NCBI RefSeq assembly: GCF_018860155.1
Contig: NZ_JAHKNI010000009.1
Location: 186,001 to 250,000, forward strand
From: Nocardia albiluteola
GTDB taxonomy: Bacteria > Actinomycetota > Actinomycetes > Mycobacteriales > Mycobacteriaceae
Direction: 5' to 3'
Length of the DNA stretch: 64,000 nt
Part shown: positions 51,363 through 61,114 of the stretch, one piece after another
Numbering within the stretch: position 1 is the stretch's first letter
Layout: every line of letters starts with the position of its first letter
The notes under the pieces: model-generated
Seen by the model: the letters and a program-made list of their open reading frames with translations, nothing else
What the model was told of the DNA's origin: nothing
The model's database searches: none
Made by a program: the position numbers and the translations under genes

Positions 51363-52265
51363 GTGACGACGCCCGAAACCGCCCCGACGACCGGTACCGC
51401 CCGCGTGAAGCGCGGTATGGCCGAGATGCTCAAGGGCGGGGTGATCATGGACGTGGTCACGCCCGATCAGGCCAAGATCGCCGAAGACGCCGGCGCGGTG
51501 GCCGTGATGGCCCTCGAGCGTGTGCCCGCCGATATCCGCGCCCAGGGCGGCGTGTCGCGGATGAGCGACCCGGACATGATCGACGGCATCATCAGCGCGG
51601 TCTCCATCCCGGTGATGGCCAAGGCGCGGATCGGTCACTTCGTCGAGGCGCAGATCCTGCAGAGCCTGGGCGTGGACTACATCGACGAGTCCGAGGTGCT
51701 GACCCCGGCCGACTACGCCCACCACATCGACAAGTGGAACTTCACGGTCCCGTTCGTGTGCGGCGCCACCAACCTGGGTGAGGCGCTGCGCCGCATCACC
51801 GAGGGTGCGGCCATGATCCGCTCCAAGGGTGAGGCCGGGACGGGCGACGTGTCCAACGCCACCACCCACATGCGCAAGATCCGCGACGAGATCCGCCGCC
51901 TGGGCTCGCTGCCCGAGGACGAGCTGTACGTCGCGGCCAAGGAGCTGCAGGCCCCGTACGAGCTGGTGCGCGAGATCGCCGAGACCGGCAAGCTGCCTGT
52001 GGTGCTGTTCACCGCCGGCGGCATCGCCACCCCCGCCGACGCCGCGATGATGATGCAGCTCGGCGCCGAGGGCGTCTTCGTCGGGTCGGGCATCTTCAAG
52101 TCCGGCAACCCGGCCCAGCGCGCCGCGGCCATCGTGAAGGCCACCACCTTCCACGACGACCCGGACGTGCTGGCGAAGGTCTCTCGCGGCCTGGGTGAGG
52201 CCATGGTCGGCATCAACGTGGAGGAGATCCCCGAGCCCCACCGCCTCGCCGAGCGCGGCTGGTAA
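51363..52265 (+). CDS. pdxS: Pyridoxal 5'-phosphate synthase subunit PdxS
   Basis: A 300-residue TIM-barrel enzyme making PLP from ribose 5-phosphate, glyceraldehyde 3-phosphate and ammonia supplied by PdxT (at 61115). Signature parts are VKRGMAEMLKGGVIMDVVTPDQAKIAEDAGA, the lysine in PVMAKARIGHFVEAQ, the second lysine in MIRSKGEAGTG and GSGIFKSGNP. The GTG at 51363 has AGGAGTTAGCC before it. It is monocistronic here. Its plus-strand partner pdxT is about 8.8 kb downstream. Confidence 0.96.
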   Translation: MTTPETAPTTGTARVKRGMAEMLKGGVIMDVVTPDQAKIAEDAGAVAVMALERVPADIRAQGGVSRMSDPDMIDGIISAVSIPVMAKARIGHFVEAQILQSLGVDYIDESEVLTPADYAHHIDKWNFTVPFVCGATNLGEALRRITEGAAMIRSKGEAGTGDVSNATTHMRKIRDEIRRLGSLPEDELYVAAKELQAPYELVREIAETGKLPVVLFTAGGIATPADAAMMMQLGAEGVFVGSGIFKSGNPAQRAAAIVKATTFHDDPDVLAKVSRGLGEAMVGINVEEIPEPHRLAERGW

Positions 52266-52337
52266 GTCCCGGCGCATCGTCGAGCCCGGCCCGGATGGGC
52301 CGGGCTCGATTTCGTTGTGCCGCAGTGAGAATCGCGA

Positions 52338-55300
52338 TTATCGGCTTCTGCGGGCGGCGGATGCCTTGGCGTTGTCGAGCAGTCTGCGGGTGGTGGCGGT
52401 GTTGGCGTGGTCGGGCCCCAGGACCCGGATGCGATCGTCCAGGGTGTGCTGGAGCAGGGTGACCGACTGCGCGTATCGGCCGATCGTGTGATACCAGACG
52501 CCGAGGTTGTGGCGGCTGATCATGGTGTCGGGGTGGTCGGGCCCGAGGACGCGTTCACGGGTGGCGAGGGTGCGTTCGGCGAGGGAAACGGCCCGGTCGT
52601 GCCGGCCCGCGCTCATCATCGCCATCGCCAGGTTGTTCTGCGAGGTCAGGGTGCTCGGATGGTCGGGGCCCAGGCTGCTTTCGCGCACTCGAAGGGTATG
52701 GGTGTGCAGGCTGACCGCCTGGTCGACCCGGCCCGCTGTCGAGTACGCCGTCGCCAGGTTGGCTGCGGTGGTCAGCGTTTCCTTGTGCTCGGGCCCCTGG
52801 ATGCGCCGGCGGGCCTCCAGCGTGACTTCGAGGAGGGCGACAGCGGATTCGGCGCGGCTCTGGTTGATGTAGGCCACGCCCAGATGTTCGCGGGTGTGCA
52901 AGGTATCGGGGTTCTCGGTGCCCAGCACCTGTTCGCGGCGCGCCAGCGTGCGCTCCCACAGGGCGATCGCCGCGGCCTCCCGTCCGGTCCGGGAATAGCT
53001 GCGGCCCAGCAGATGTGCGGCGGTCAGGGTATCGGGATGGTCGGCGCCCAGGGTCCGCTCGCGGTGACCGTAGACCTTTTCGCGATGAACGGCGGCCTCG
53101 GTGTCGCGCCGGTATCCGCTGTAGAGCTCGGCGAGCGTCTCGCGGGTCCCGAGGGTGTCGATGTGGGCCGGGCCGAGCCTCTCCTCCTGCGCGCTCACGT
53201 TCGCCTCGAACAGCTCGATCGCCCTCGGATACCGACCGGCGCGCCGGTACGCGCCGGCGAGTTCGTCACGGGTGGTGATGGTTTCGTGTGCGGCCCGGCC
53301 GCGGGTGCGGGTGAGGTCGGCCAGATCGAGGTCCAGCACGACGATCGCGTCGTCGTGCCGCTCGGCCCGCTGGTACAGGCGGGCCAGGAGGCGGCGTGCC
53401 TTGTGGGTCTGGAGCTCGCTCGAGCCGACGGTTCTTTCGTACCCGTCCACCACGCGGGCGAGCAGCGCGGTCGCGTCGTCGAATCGGCCGTCGTTCAAAT
53501 AGACCGTGACGAGCTGACGTTGCTCGTTCAGTGTGGGAATTGCGAGGGGGCCGAGGATTCGCTCGTGATCGGCCGCCAGGCGCTCCATTGTCGCGACCAC
53601 GTCGTCCATCCCATCGGGACGCCGGTGGTACGTGTCCATCAACCACTTTCGTATCGCGACGGTGGTCGGATGGACGGGGCCGCGGATGCGTTCGTGGCCC
53701 TGCGCGCTGCGTTCCATGAGCACCAGGGCCTCGGCGGCCTGGTCGGTTTCGAGCAGTGCACGGGCCAGCCAGAACTGCAGGTTCACGGTGTTGTGATGAT
53801 GCCGGCCGTGCGCGATCCGACTGGCCGACAAGGCTTCTCGCAGGATAGGGACTGCCCGCGCGTATTGCTTCGTGTAGACCAGGCACACCCCGATCTGCGC
53901 TCGCAGGCCGCGGCGATACTTGTCGGCGTAGCCGGGATCCTCGGGTTCCAGATCGGTGCGGTCGGCGTGCTGTTCCACATCGGCCAGCAGGCGTTCGTTC
54001 AGGACCAGCGCATCGCCGTGGCGCTCGGCCGCGACATATTCGCGCGCGAGCTCCCTCGCGGCGAGGATGGCGTAGCGATCCGGAGTCCCCTTGCCGTACA
54101 GGGGCGCCGCGGCCGGCTCGAGCAGGGTGCATGCTTCGGTGTGCTGCCCGGCGTACTCGTGGACCGCGGCGAGGTGTTCGCGGGCGGCCGCGGCGCCGGG
54201 ATGGTCCCTGCCGAGAACTCGTTCACGATCGGCGATGATCCTTCGCAGCAGCGTGATCGCTGCCGCGGTTTGCCCCGTGCTCAGCATCGCGCGGGCCAGA
54301 TCCTGACGGCGCGCCAGGGTTTCGGGATGGTCCTCGCCGTGGCCCCGCTCGGCCGCGTGCAGCGCGGACTCGTAGACCGACACCGCCGAATCATGCTGTC
54401 CCGCATTATGATGCGCGGTGGCGAGCGTGTGAACGGCCGCCACCGTGCGCGGATCGAGATCGCCGTGCAGCCGGGTCCGCTCCGCCAGCAGCTCGCGCCA
54501 CAGGTCGATCGCGCGATCATCCTGCCCGGCCGCCAGATACGCGGCGGCCAGCTGTTCGCGAGCCTCGTTCGAGGCGGCGTTCCCCTCGTCGTGGTTGTCC
54601 GATTCGGTCGCGGCCTGCTCGAGCAGCGCCAGCCGGGATCGGTCGAGCCAGGCCGACGCGGCACGCCCCGCGGGCGACCCGGCGGCGACCTCCGGCTCGA
54701 TCAGGGCGCGTGCGGCCGTGACGGCATGGTCCAGTTCCCCCGCCTCGGTCAGCCGATTCCGCAGCACCGCGGCCACGGACCGGTGCATGAGCACGGTGCC
54801 GTGATCCAGCGAGTAGCCCACCAGGCCGGCGCGCAGGCAGTCGTCGACGGCCATGTCCACGAATTCGGGGCCGGACTCGCCGGCCTCGGCCAGCCGGCGC
54901 AGCGTGGGCAGCGTGACTCCGCTCGGCGGCAGCACCGCCAGGCTCGACAGCACCCGATGCAGCATGCCCTCGGCATCGTCGAGCAGTGCCGCGTCCGCCC
55001 CCAGCGCCACCGCCGCGTCGAGGCCGCCTCCGCGCATCTCGTCGACACATTCCCGGAAGCCCAGACGGCGTTCGGGATACCGACGGCGCGAGCGGATGGC
55101 GGCCGCTGCGGCGGTGAGCGCGAGCGGCAGGTCGCCCAGGGATTCGGCGAGCAGATCCGCACCCTCGGGGTCGTCGATCTGGGCTCGGCGGCACAGGTAG
55201 TCGACCGATTCGGGGCGTGAGAACGGTCCCACCACAACGGTTTCCCCGAATTCGGCGGCGCCGGTGACTAGGATCCGGGCCCCACCCCGGGTTGGCAGAT

Positions 55301-55721
55301 ACGGCGTAAGCACCGCGGGATCCCCGAGGTTGTCGAAGACCAGCAGATTGGGTCCCGCGGCGTGCTCGAGGTAGTTCCGCAGCGATTCCGCCGCCGACTC
55401 ACCGGATGCGGCGATCCCGAGCCGCTCCGCGACGACCGCCAGCTCCGCCTGCATCTCCGCCGCGGATTCCGCATTCACCCATGCGATGAGCCCGCGATCC
55501 GCCGCGATCGCGGCCCGCGCACAGGCCGCGGCAATCTGCGTCTTTCCCGTCCCCGCAGCGTGATCCGGAGAACTCAGCACCACCACGGGGACACGCTCCA
55601 CCATGGAGAGAACGTCCCGGGCAATATCCCGTCCGGCGTATCCGAGCGCCTCGTCGGGAACCTCTCCGACAACAATCGCCCGCGTCGCCGATTCCGTGAA
55701 CGTCACTCGCCGCCCCACCAT
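52338..55721 (-). CDS. STAND-type NTPase with C-terminal TPR array
   Basis: A 1127-residue multidomain protein. An NB-ARC-like ATPase spans residues about 25-330: phosphate loop HAAGTGKTQ (K60; the first glycine of Walker A is replaced by His), Walker B LLVFDNLGD, and a winged-helix-like part about 270-330. From about 370 to the end there are roughly 16 TPRs of the kinesin-light-chain type, each about 42 residues (RVLGPDHPDTL...LAxAYxxAGR). STAND proteins are switches in signalling and, in bacteria, some are antiphage sensors. There is no N-terminal effector domain. ATG at 55721 was chosen; the frame is open to 56051. The target is unknown. Confidence 0.75.
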   Translation of the reverse strand: MVGRRVTFTESATRAIVVGEVPDEALGYAGRDIARDVLSMVERVPVVVLSSPDHAAGTGKTQIAAACARAAIAADRGLIAWVNAESAAEMQAELAVVAERLGIAASGESAAESLRNYLEHAAGPNLLVFDNLGDPAVLTPYLPTRGGARILVTGAAEFGETVVVGPFSRPESVDYLCRRAQIDDPEGADLLAESLGDLPLALTAAAAAIRSRRRYPERRLGFRECVDEMRGGGLDAAVALGADAALLDDAEGMLHRVLSSLAVLPPSGVTLPTLRRLAEAGESGPEFVDMAVDDCLRAGLVGYSLDHGTVLMHRSVAAVLRNRLTEAGELDHAVTAARALIEPEVAAGSPAGRAASAWLDRSRLALLEQAATESDNHDEGNAASNEAREQLAAAYLAAGQDDRAIDLWRELLAERTRLHGDLDPRTVAAVHTLATAHHNAGQHDSAVSVYESALHAAERGHGEDHPETLARRQDLARAMLSTGQTAAAITLLRRIIADRERVLGRDHPGAAAAREHLAAVHEYAGQHTEACTLLEPAAAPLYGKGTPDRYAILAARELAREYVAAERHGDALVLNERLLADVEQHADRTDLEPEDPGYADKYRRGLRAQIGVCLVYTKQYARAVPILREALSASRIAHGRHHHNTVNLQFWLARALLETDQAAEALVLMERSAQGHERIRGPVHPTTVAIRKWLMDTYHRRPDGMDDVVATMERLAADHERILGPLAIPTLNEQRQLVTVYLNDGRFDDATALLARVVDGYERTVGSSELQTHKARRLLARLYQRAERHDDAIVVLDLDLADLTRTRGRAAHETITTRDELAGAYRRAGRYPRAIELFEANVSAQEERLGPAHIDTLGTRETLAELYSGYRRDTEAAVHREKVYGHRERTLGADHPDTLTAAHLLGRSYSRTGREAAAIALWERTLARREQVLGTENPDTLHTREHLGVAYINQSRAESAVALLEVTLEARRRIQGPEHKETLTTAANLATAYSTAGRVDQAVSLHTHTLRVRESSLGPDHPSTLTSQNNLAMAMMSAGRHDRAVSLAERTLATRERVLGPDHPDTMISRHNLGVWYHTIGRYAQSVTLLQHTLDDRIRVLGPDHANTATTRRLLDNAKASAARRSR

Positions 55722-55792
55722 CCGATAAACCCCGAACAAGCCCGGACAGTCTAGCCACACCGCCCGCGGATTGTCCCGCCGTTTCCAGCGAT

Positions 55793-56620
55793 TCAGCGCG
55801 ACCCGTGGACCAGGGCGGCCTTGGCGGCGCCGTATCCGGCGAGATCCACCTGACGCCGGGCATTGGACAGGCTGTTGACCACGCTGGTTCCCAGCGGTCC
55901 GGTCCGGTCGTACATGGTGGCGGTTGCTACTGAGATACCCTGTGCTGCAACCTGATCCAGCGCTCGCAGGCCGACCTCGGAACCCTCGGGCAGGCGCGAG
56001 AGCGTCACGGTGACATCGCAGTTGATGTATCCGACGCCCTCGGTGCCCCAATTGCAGACCATACTGGTCGCGTCGCCGAGGAATGCGGCGCGCTCGAACG
56101 GGGACATGGGCTCGTCATCCACCAGGAACTCGAGGTTGTGCCAGACGCACTTGCGCTCGCTGTTCTGGCCGGATGCGAAATCCTGGCTCCAGTCGTGGTC
56201 TCCGGACTTGAACAGCGGGGGTGCGCCGATGGGCCCCACCTGATCGGAGGTTGGCACAGGCAGGTCGTCGTCCGTGTGCCACACCTGCCCCGGCGGCTGC
56301 TCGCCGGTGGTCAGATACATCACGCTCGCCCGTGCCCGAATCTGATCGTGTTGCACGATGGCGGCGTCGGCGACGCGGATCCGGTTGCCGTCGCGCACGA
56401 CGTGGCTGTTCACCGTGATCGGCTCGTTCAGCACCGGCCGGAACAGGTCCATCGTGAAACGCGCGGGAACGAACCCCGAATCGGGACAATGCGTTTCCAG
56501 CTCACGGGCGAGCAGGGCGCCGACCGACGTGCCCGACAACTGTCCCTGCGACCAGGGGCTTATCGACATATCGGTCGCGACGTAGTGTCCGTCGGCCCAG
56601 GTGAAGAACGTGAGCGACAT
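55793..56620 (-). CDS. Thioesterase-like (acyl-CoA thioesterase superfamily) protein
   Basis: A 275-residue double-hotdog protein: SLTFFTWADGHYVATDMSISPWSQGQLSGTSVGALLARELE is the first half, and the second half contains LSRLPEGSEVGLRALDQVAAQGISVATATMYDRTGPLGT, matching the PF13622 thioesterase-like group. No catalytic residues can be assigned firmly. It lies 71 bp upstream of the STAND gene on the same strand and may be co-transcribed. The substrate is unknown. Confidence 0.75.
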   Translation of the reverse strand: MSLTFFTWADGHYVATDMSISPWSQGQLSGTSVGALLARELETHCPDSGFVPARFTMDLFRPVLNEPITVNSHVVRDGNRIRVADAAIVQHDQIRARASVMYLTTGEQPPGQVWHTDDDLPVPTSDQVGPIGAPPLFKSGDHDWSQDFASGQNSERKCVWHNLEFLVDDEPMSPFERAAFLGDATSMVCNWGTEGVGYINCDVTVTLSRLPEGSEVGLRALDQVAAQGISVATATMYDRTGPLGTSVVNSLSNARRQVDLAGYGAAKAALVHGSR

Positions 56621-56695
56621 GCCCGCCTCTTTCTGTCACGATCATCTGCATTAGAACACGTTCCGACGATCACCGGTGGGCCGGAGCGATGGACT

Positions 56696-57226
56696 TCAGC
56701 GCACGGTGGCTCGCCCGCGGCGGCTCCACGTGAGGGCCCCCAGGCACACCATGAGGGGCGCGAACAGCACGTAGCACCAGGCCGCGGGTGCGGCGATCGC
56801 CTGGAAATCGGCGACAAGGTTCCCCGATACCGTGTGCTCCTGCCGGGTCAGCGTGACGAGTGGCACGAAGTTGACGTCCTCGGAGTCGGTGATGTCGGGC
56901 AGTGTCAGCGCGAATACCAGCAGGGACAGATCCATCGCGGCGAGCAGCCCGATCGCGATGGTGCGCGCCCGCTGTGCGGCCTTGCGCAGTAACAAGACAC
57001 CAATGATGGTGGCGATGATCAACGGCAGCAGTCCGATCACCTCGCCGCCGAAGATCGTGAACAGGAGCAGCCATCCGGGGGCCGCGAACCGCACCGCCAT
57101 CGCGAGGATCGCGACGAAGACCTGGACCGACACCGGGATCGTTGCCGGGACCGGCCTGTCATGTCGAGACTTTGCCGTGGCGGCGCCGGGATGAGGCTCC
57201 GCGGTCGCGCTATTTGTCCAGGTCAT
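56696..57226 (-). CDS. Membrane protein of unknown function
   Basis: A 176-residue protein with four membrane segments (residues about 32-52, 58-80, 88-112 and 140-165) and a hydrophilic N-terminus. One loop is acidic (LPDITDSEDVNF). No family is recognised. It sits alone between two other minus-strand genes. Confidence 0.6.
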   Translation of the reverse strand: MTWTNSATAEPHPGAATAKSRHDRPVPATIPVSVQVFVAILAMAVRFAAPGWLLLFTIFGGEVIGLLPLIIATIIGVLLLRKAAQRARTIAIGLLAAMDLSLLVFALTLPDITDSEDVNFVPLVTLTRQEHTVSGNLVADFQAIAAPAAWCYVLFAPLMVCLGALTWSRRGRATVR

Positions 57227-57322
57227 GATGTTGATTCTGAGGCCGGACGCGGTGCTGCGGATCTGTAGAACTACTCGAGTGGGCAGAAAACGTCCGCGTT
57301 CGGTGGATTCCCTTGCGGCCGT

Positions 57323-57922
57323 TCATATCCGCAGGGCCGGCCGGTCGCGGTGGTCCCAGGCGACGAGAATGTCCGGGCTCTCGGGGTGGTTGCGGCGGTG
57401 CCGAAGCAGGGCTTCGACGGTGAAATCCTCGGCGTCGGTGCGCCGCAGGGCGCCCTCGGACAGGCGCAGCTCGACCGTGAGATCGAAGGACAGGCCGCGG
57501 CCCAGCAACATCGGCCCGGCGATCAGTACGACGGTGTCGTCCGTCGCGGAAATCGGTGTGGCGCGGGCGGATCGGTCGGTGTCCTCGTTCCAGAGGGCGG
57601 GCAACCAGCGGCCGTGTTCGCGCAGCGCCTGCAGCACTTCGCGATTCAGGCCCGAGTAGTCGAACCACGCGGTGCGGTAGGACATTTCGTCGCGGCCGTA
57701 TTCGAGGCGCAGCGAGGCCGGGCGAACGTAGTCGTGCAGCGACACCACCCCGCACTGCCGTCCCTGCGCGCGGATCCGGTCGGCCACCCCCGCGGCGAAG
57801 GGGAGCGGTTCGGCGGCATCGGCGCCCTCGATCGCCACGACCGATCGGCCCGGCAGTGCGGTCGCGCGGTCGACGACAGCCGCGACGAGAGCATTCGCGG
57901 CGATGGGCGTGAAGCTGGGCAC
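57323..57922 (-). CDS. Uridine-kinase-like protein with degenerate P-loop
   Basis: A 199-residue protein that resembles nocardial/streptomycete uridine kinase family proteins in its order: SVVAIEGADAAEP (Walker A place), VVSLHDYVRPASLRLEYGRDEMSYRTAWFDY, LNREVLQAL and VVLIAGPMLLGRGLSFDL (Walker B-like end). The P-loop lacks the G-K-S/T triplet, so nucleotide phosphorylation is doubtful; it may be a P-loop fold used for something else. ATG at 57922. Confidence 0.6.
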   Translation of the reverse strand: MPSFTPIAANALVAAVVDRATALPGRSVVAIEGADAAEPLPFAAGVADRIRAQGRQCGVVSLHDYVRPASLRLEYGRDEMSYRTAWFDYSGLNREVLQALREHGRWLPALWNEDTDRSARATPISATDDTVVLIAGPMLLGRGLSFDLTVELRLSEGALRRTDAEDFTVEALLRHRRNHPESPDILVAWDHRDRPALRI

Positions 57923-58053
57923 CGGTCCATCATGCCCGTCGCCGGGATCGCGCCGCCCGATGATCTTGCTCGTGGCCGCCGACCGAGAGCCGGACGCCGC
58001 GCCGGGTTCGCCATCGCATAGCCTGAGCGGGTCTAATTCCGGAAGGACGGTTC

Positions 58054-58875
58054 ATGGCGACGATCGAAGAGGCGCTGGAGCTCGAGCGCCTGGAGCGGGA
58101 CATCTTCCGCGGCGCGTCCACGAAGACCCAGCTGCCCAGGACGTTCGGGGGACAGGTTGCCGGGCAGGCGCTGGTGTCGGCGGTGCGCACCGTGGACCCG
58201 CGCTATCAGGTGCATTCGCTGCACGGCTACTTCCTGCGCCCGGGCAATCCCGCCCAGCACACCGTCTACGAGGTCGAGCGCATCCGCGACGGTCGCTCGT
58301 TCTGCACCCGGCGGGTGACCGGAATCCAGGACGGGCAGGCCATCTTCACGATGTCGGCCTCGTTCCACGTCGGCGACGAGGGCCCAGAGCACCAGGACTC
58401 GATGCCGAATGTGCTTCCGCCGGACAATCTTTTGGATGCCCAGACGACGATGAGCCCGGAGCGCCTGTGGGCGATGCGCGAGTGGGAGCATTGGGACATC
58501 CGGCCGCTGCCGCAGGATCAGATCGCCCCTCGCGACGGGCTGGCCTCGCAGCAGCAGGTGTGGTTCCGCTACCGCCACCCGCTGCCCGACGAGCCGGTCT
58601 TTCACATCTGCACCCTCGCCTACATGAGCGATATGACCCTGCTCGGCTCGTCGAAGGTCAACCACCCCGACGAGCCCACCCAGAACGCCTCCCTCGACCA
58701 CGCCATGTGGTTCCTGCGCCCCTTCCGCGCCGACGACTGGCTCCTCTACGACCAGAATTCCCCCTCGGCGGGTTACGGGCGCGCCCTCACCGGCGGCCGG
58801 ATATTCAACCGCGAGAGGCAGCTGGTCGCCGCCGTCGTCCAGGAGGGCCTCATCCGCACCCTGCGCGAGTCCTGA
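58054..58875 (+). CDS. tesB: Acyl-CoA thioesterase II
   Basis: A 273-residue double-hotdog thioesterase releasing fatty acids from acyl-CoA. TFGGQVAGQALVSAVRTVDP, VHSLHGYFLRPGNPAQHTVYEVERIRDGRSF and the second hotdog ending SLDHAMWFLRPFRADDWLLYDQNSPSAGYGRALTGGRIF with the catalytic Asp are typical. It is the orthologue position of M. tuberculosis TesB2 (Rv2605c), between pdxS and pdxT. ATG has GGAAGGACGGTTC upstream. Confidence 0.93.
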   Translation: MATIEEALELERLERDIFRGASTKTQLPRTFGGQVAGQALVSAVRTVDPRYQVHSLHGYFLRPGNPAQHTVYEVERIRDGRSFCTRRVTGIQDGQAIFTMSASFHVGDEGPEHQDSMPNVLPPDNLLDAQTTMSPERLWAMREWEHWDIRPLPQDQIAPRDGLASQQQVWFRYRHPLPDEPVFHICTLAYMSDMTLLGSSKVNHPDEPTQNASLDHAMWFLRPFRADDWLLYDQNSPSAGYGRALTGGRIFNRERQLVAAVVQEGLIRTLRES

Positions 58876-59178
58876 GGGCTGCGCACCTCCGGACGGCGGA
58901 GACTCGTCGGTCGACGCCGCGCCCGTTGCGTTCGCGCGGTGCGAGGCACGGCGGGACGGCCCCGCGGACTATCTGCGGCGGGACTCTTCCGAGCGCTGAC
59001 GGCCGACCGTATCGCCAGTCGTGCGGGCCGCGGCTGCCTCGTCCGGCAGGGACAGATCCGCTCGGCGCAGCGGCACACCGAGTTCGTCTACGGCTGCGGC
59101 GAATCGGCCACAGGCGAGCGGCTGGGCCGATCGGCTACCGGGCCCAGCTTCCGGCGTGAAGCCAGGACCCGGCCCGGA
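58876..59178. other. Intergenic region, tesB / APC permease (convergent)
   Basis: A 303-bp GC-rich gap between convergent ends. Frames on both strands are open but look like arginine-rich artefacts. I see no gene, repeat or clear hairpin terminator. Confidence 0.5.
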
Positions 59179-60984
59179 TCACGAAGTCTGCACCCGTAAA
59201 TGGCAGACGACCGTGTCGGGTAGGCGGCGGAGCTGGCGCTCGAGTTCGTCGCTGCGGTGGCTCGGGAGCACCCGGTCCCAGCCGGTGGACGGGTCGACCT
59301 CGGCGATCAGCACCACCTTGCGGCGGTCGGGGAAGTTGTCCCGGACGTAGCGCGCGACCGGGGCGCCAACGGTGCAGTCGCCCGCGTCGATGATCTCGAG
59401 GTGCACGTCCGGGTGCCAGGCCTCCCAGGCCTTGGTGAAGGCGGTGGTGTTCTCGCCGGGCAGGCAGACGTGCAGCGCGACGATGTCGTGGCCGAGCGAG
59501 AGGGCGGCCGAGAGCGCCTCGCGGCTCAGCTCGGACACCTCCGAGACCGGCACCACTATCACGGTGCCGGTGGCCCGGGGCGGCGCGGGCAGGCAGCCGG
59601 TGCCGCGGCGGCCGTCGATCCGGTTGTACTCCTTGCGGATTCGCTCCATGATCAGCACCAGCAGCGGCAGGACCAGCACGATCAGCCAGGCGCCGGAGGT
59701 GAACTTCATCGCGGTGGTCACGATCGCCGCGACGCAGGTCAGCACCGCGCCGAAACCGTTGAGCGCCAACCGCCACCGCCAGCCGCGGACGTGATCGCCG
59801 CGCCAGTGCCGCACCATGCCGACCTGCGCGATGGTGAATCCGACGAACACCCCGATCGCGAACAACGGCACCAGCGCATTCATATCGCCGTTCGCCGCGA
59901 TCAGCAGCACCGCGGCCGAAATGCCCAGGGCCAGCACGCCGTAGCGGTACACCTGCCGGGGAGTGGCGACCGCGAACCGGTGCGGCAGGCAGTTGTCGTC
60001 GGCGAGGATCTTGGTCAGCGTCGGCAGGCCGCCGTAGGAGGTGTTGGCGGCCAGGGCAAGAAGCACGACCGTCGCGAATTGCACCACGTAGTAGGCGATT
60101 CCGTGCCCCAGCGCCGCCGCGGTGAGCTGCGAGAGCACCGTCGTCCCGTCGACCGGGTGGATGGAGAACTTGCCGATCAGCGTCGCGAGTCCGAGCAGCA
60201 TCACCCCGAGGAGCACCCCGAGGGCGACCTCGGCCCGCTGCGCGCCGCGCACCCGCGGCCGCTCGAAGCTGGGCACCGCGTTCGCGATCGCCTCCACACC
60301 GGTCAGGGCGGAGCATCCGCTGGAGAACGCCTTGAGCAGCAACAGGATTCCGATGGTGCGGCTCGCGCCGAGCGTGCTCGCCGCGCTGGTCACGCTCGCG
60401 GGTTCCGACCGCAGCAAACCGGCGGCGATGACCACCAGAATGCCGGCGACGAAGACCACGGTCGGCGCCATGAACGCCCGGGCACTCTCGCGGATTCCGG
60501 CCAGGTTCAAAGCGGTGATCCCGACGAGAACGGCCAGGCAGATCCACACCGTGTACGGCAGCAGCGCGGGGATCGCCGAGGTCAGTGCCGCGACTCCGGC
60601 GGCGATCGAGACCGCCACGTTGAGGATGTAGTCCACGATCAGCGAGGCCGCGGCGACCAGGCTGGTCCGGTGGCCCAGGTGGCTGCGGGCCACCGCGTAC
60701 GCGCCGCCGCCGTTCGGGAAGGCGGCGATCACCTGGCGATACGAGGCGATCAGGACGGTCAGCAGCACCACGATGGCGATCGTCACCGGCAGGGTCATGC
60801 CCAGTCCGGCGCTACCGGCCGCGGCCAGCACCAGCACGATGGATTCGGGGCCGTAGGCCACCGAGGCCATCGCATCCAGCGACAGGCCTGCCAGGCCGGT
60901 CAGCACGGTGAGCCCGCGCCCGGTGGGTGTGGTCTGCACCCGCGCTCGGTCGGCGGGCTCGGTATCCGGCAACACATCAGTCAC
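59179..60984 (-). CDS. APC-family amino acid/cation permease
   Basis: A 601-residue APC superfamily transporter with about 12 membrane helices in residues 20-440 (LSLDAMASVAYGPESIVLVLAAAGSAGLGMTLPV opens the core) and a C-terminal cytosolic domain of about 150 residues that looks like a universal-stress-type fold (TVIVVPVSEVSELSREALSAAL). This type is often annotated as amino acid permease or Kup-like. GTG at 60984 has only a weak site upstream; GTG at 60975 is an alternative. It faces pdxT divergently across 130 bp. Confidence 0.8.
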   Translation of the reverse strand: MTDVLPDTEPADRARVQTTPTGRGLTVLTGLAGLSLDAMASVAYGPESIVLVLAAAGSAGLGMTLPVTIAIVVLLTVLIASYRQVIAAFPNGGGAYAVARSHLGHRTSLVAAASLIVDYILNVAVSIAAGVAALTSAIPALLPYTVWICLAVLVGITALNLAGIRESARAFMAPTVVFVAGILVVIAAGLLRSEPASVTSAASTLGASRTIGILLLLKAFSSGCSALTGVEAIANAVPSFERPRVRGAQRAEVALGVLLGVMLLGLATLIGKFSIHPVDGTTVLSQLTAAALGHGIAYYVVQFATVVLLALAANTSYGGLPTLTKILADDNCLPHRFAVATPRQVYRYGVLALGISAAVLLIAANGDMNALVPLFAIGVFVGFTIAQVGMVRHWRGDHVRGWRWRLALNGFGAVLTCVAAIVTTAMKFTSGAWLIVLVLPLLVLIMERIRKEYNRIDGRRGTGCLPAPPRATGTVIVVPVSEVSELSREALSAALSLGHDIVALHVCLPGENTTAFTKAWEAWHPDVHLEIIDAGDCTVGAPVARYVRDNFPDRRKVVLIAEVDPSTGWDRVLPSHRSDELERQLRRLPDTVVCHLRVQTS

Positions 60985-61114
60985 TTGCGCGAGTGTTCCC
61001 CGATGGAAGGGACTTGTAACAGCGCGCCTACAAGATTTTGACGGTCGCGTGACCAGTACCACAACGGGTCCCGGCCGGAATCGCGCCGTCACGGGCGGCT
61101 CGTATGCTCGACTC

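Noticed and set aside
52407..55220. Long plus-strand open frame opposite the STAND-TPR gene
   Set aside because: Antisense frame of a repetitive coding sequence; no start context and no protein-like pattern.
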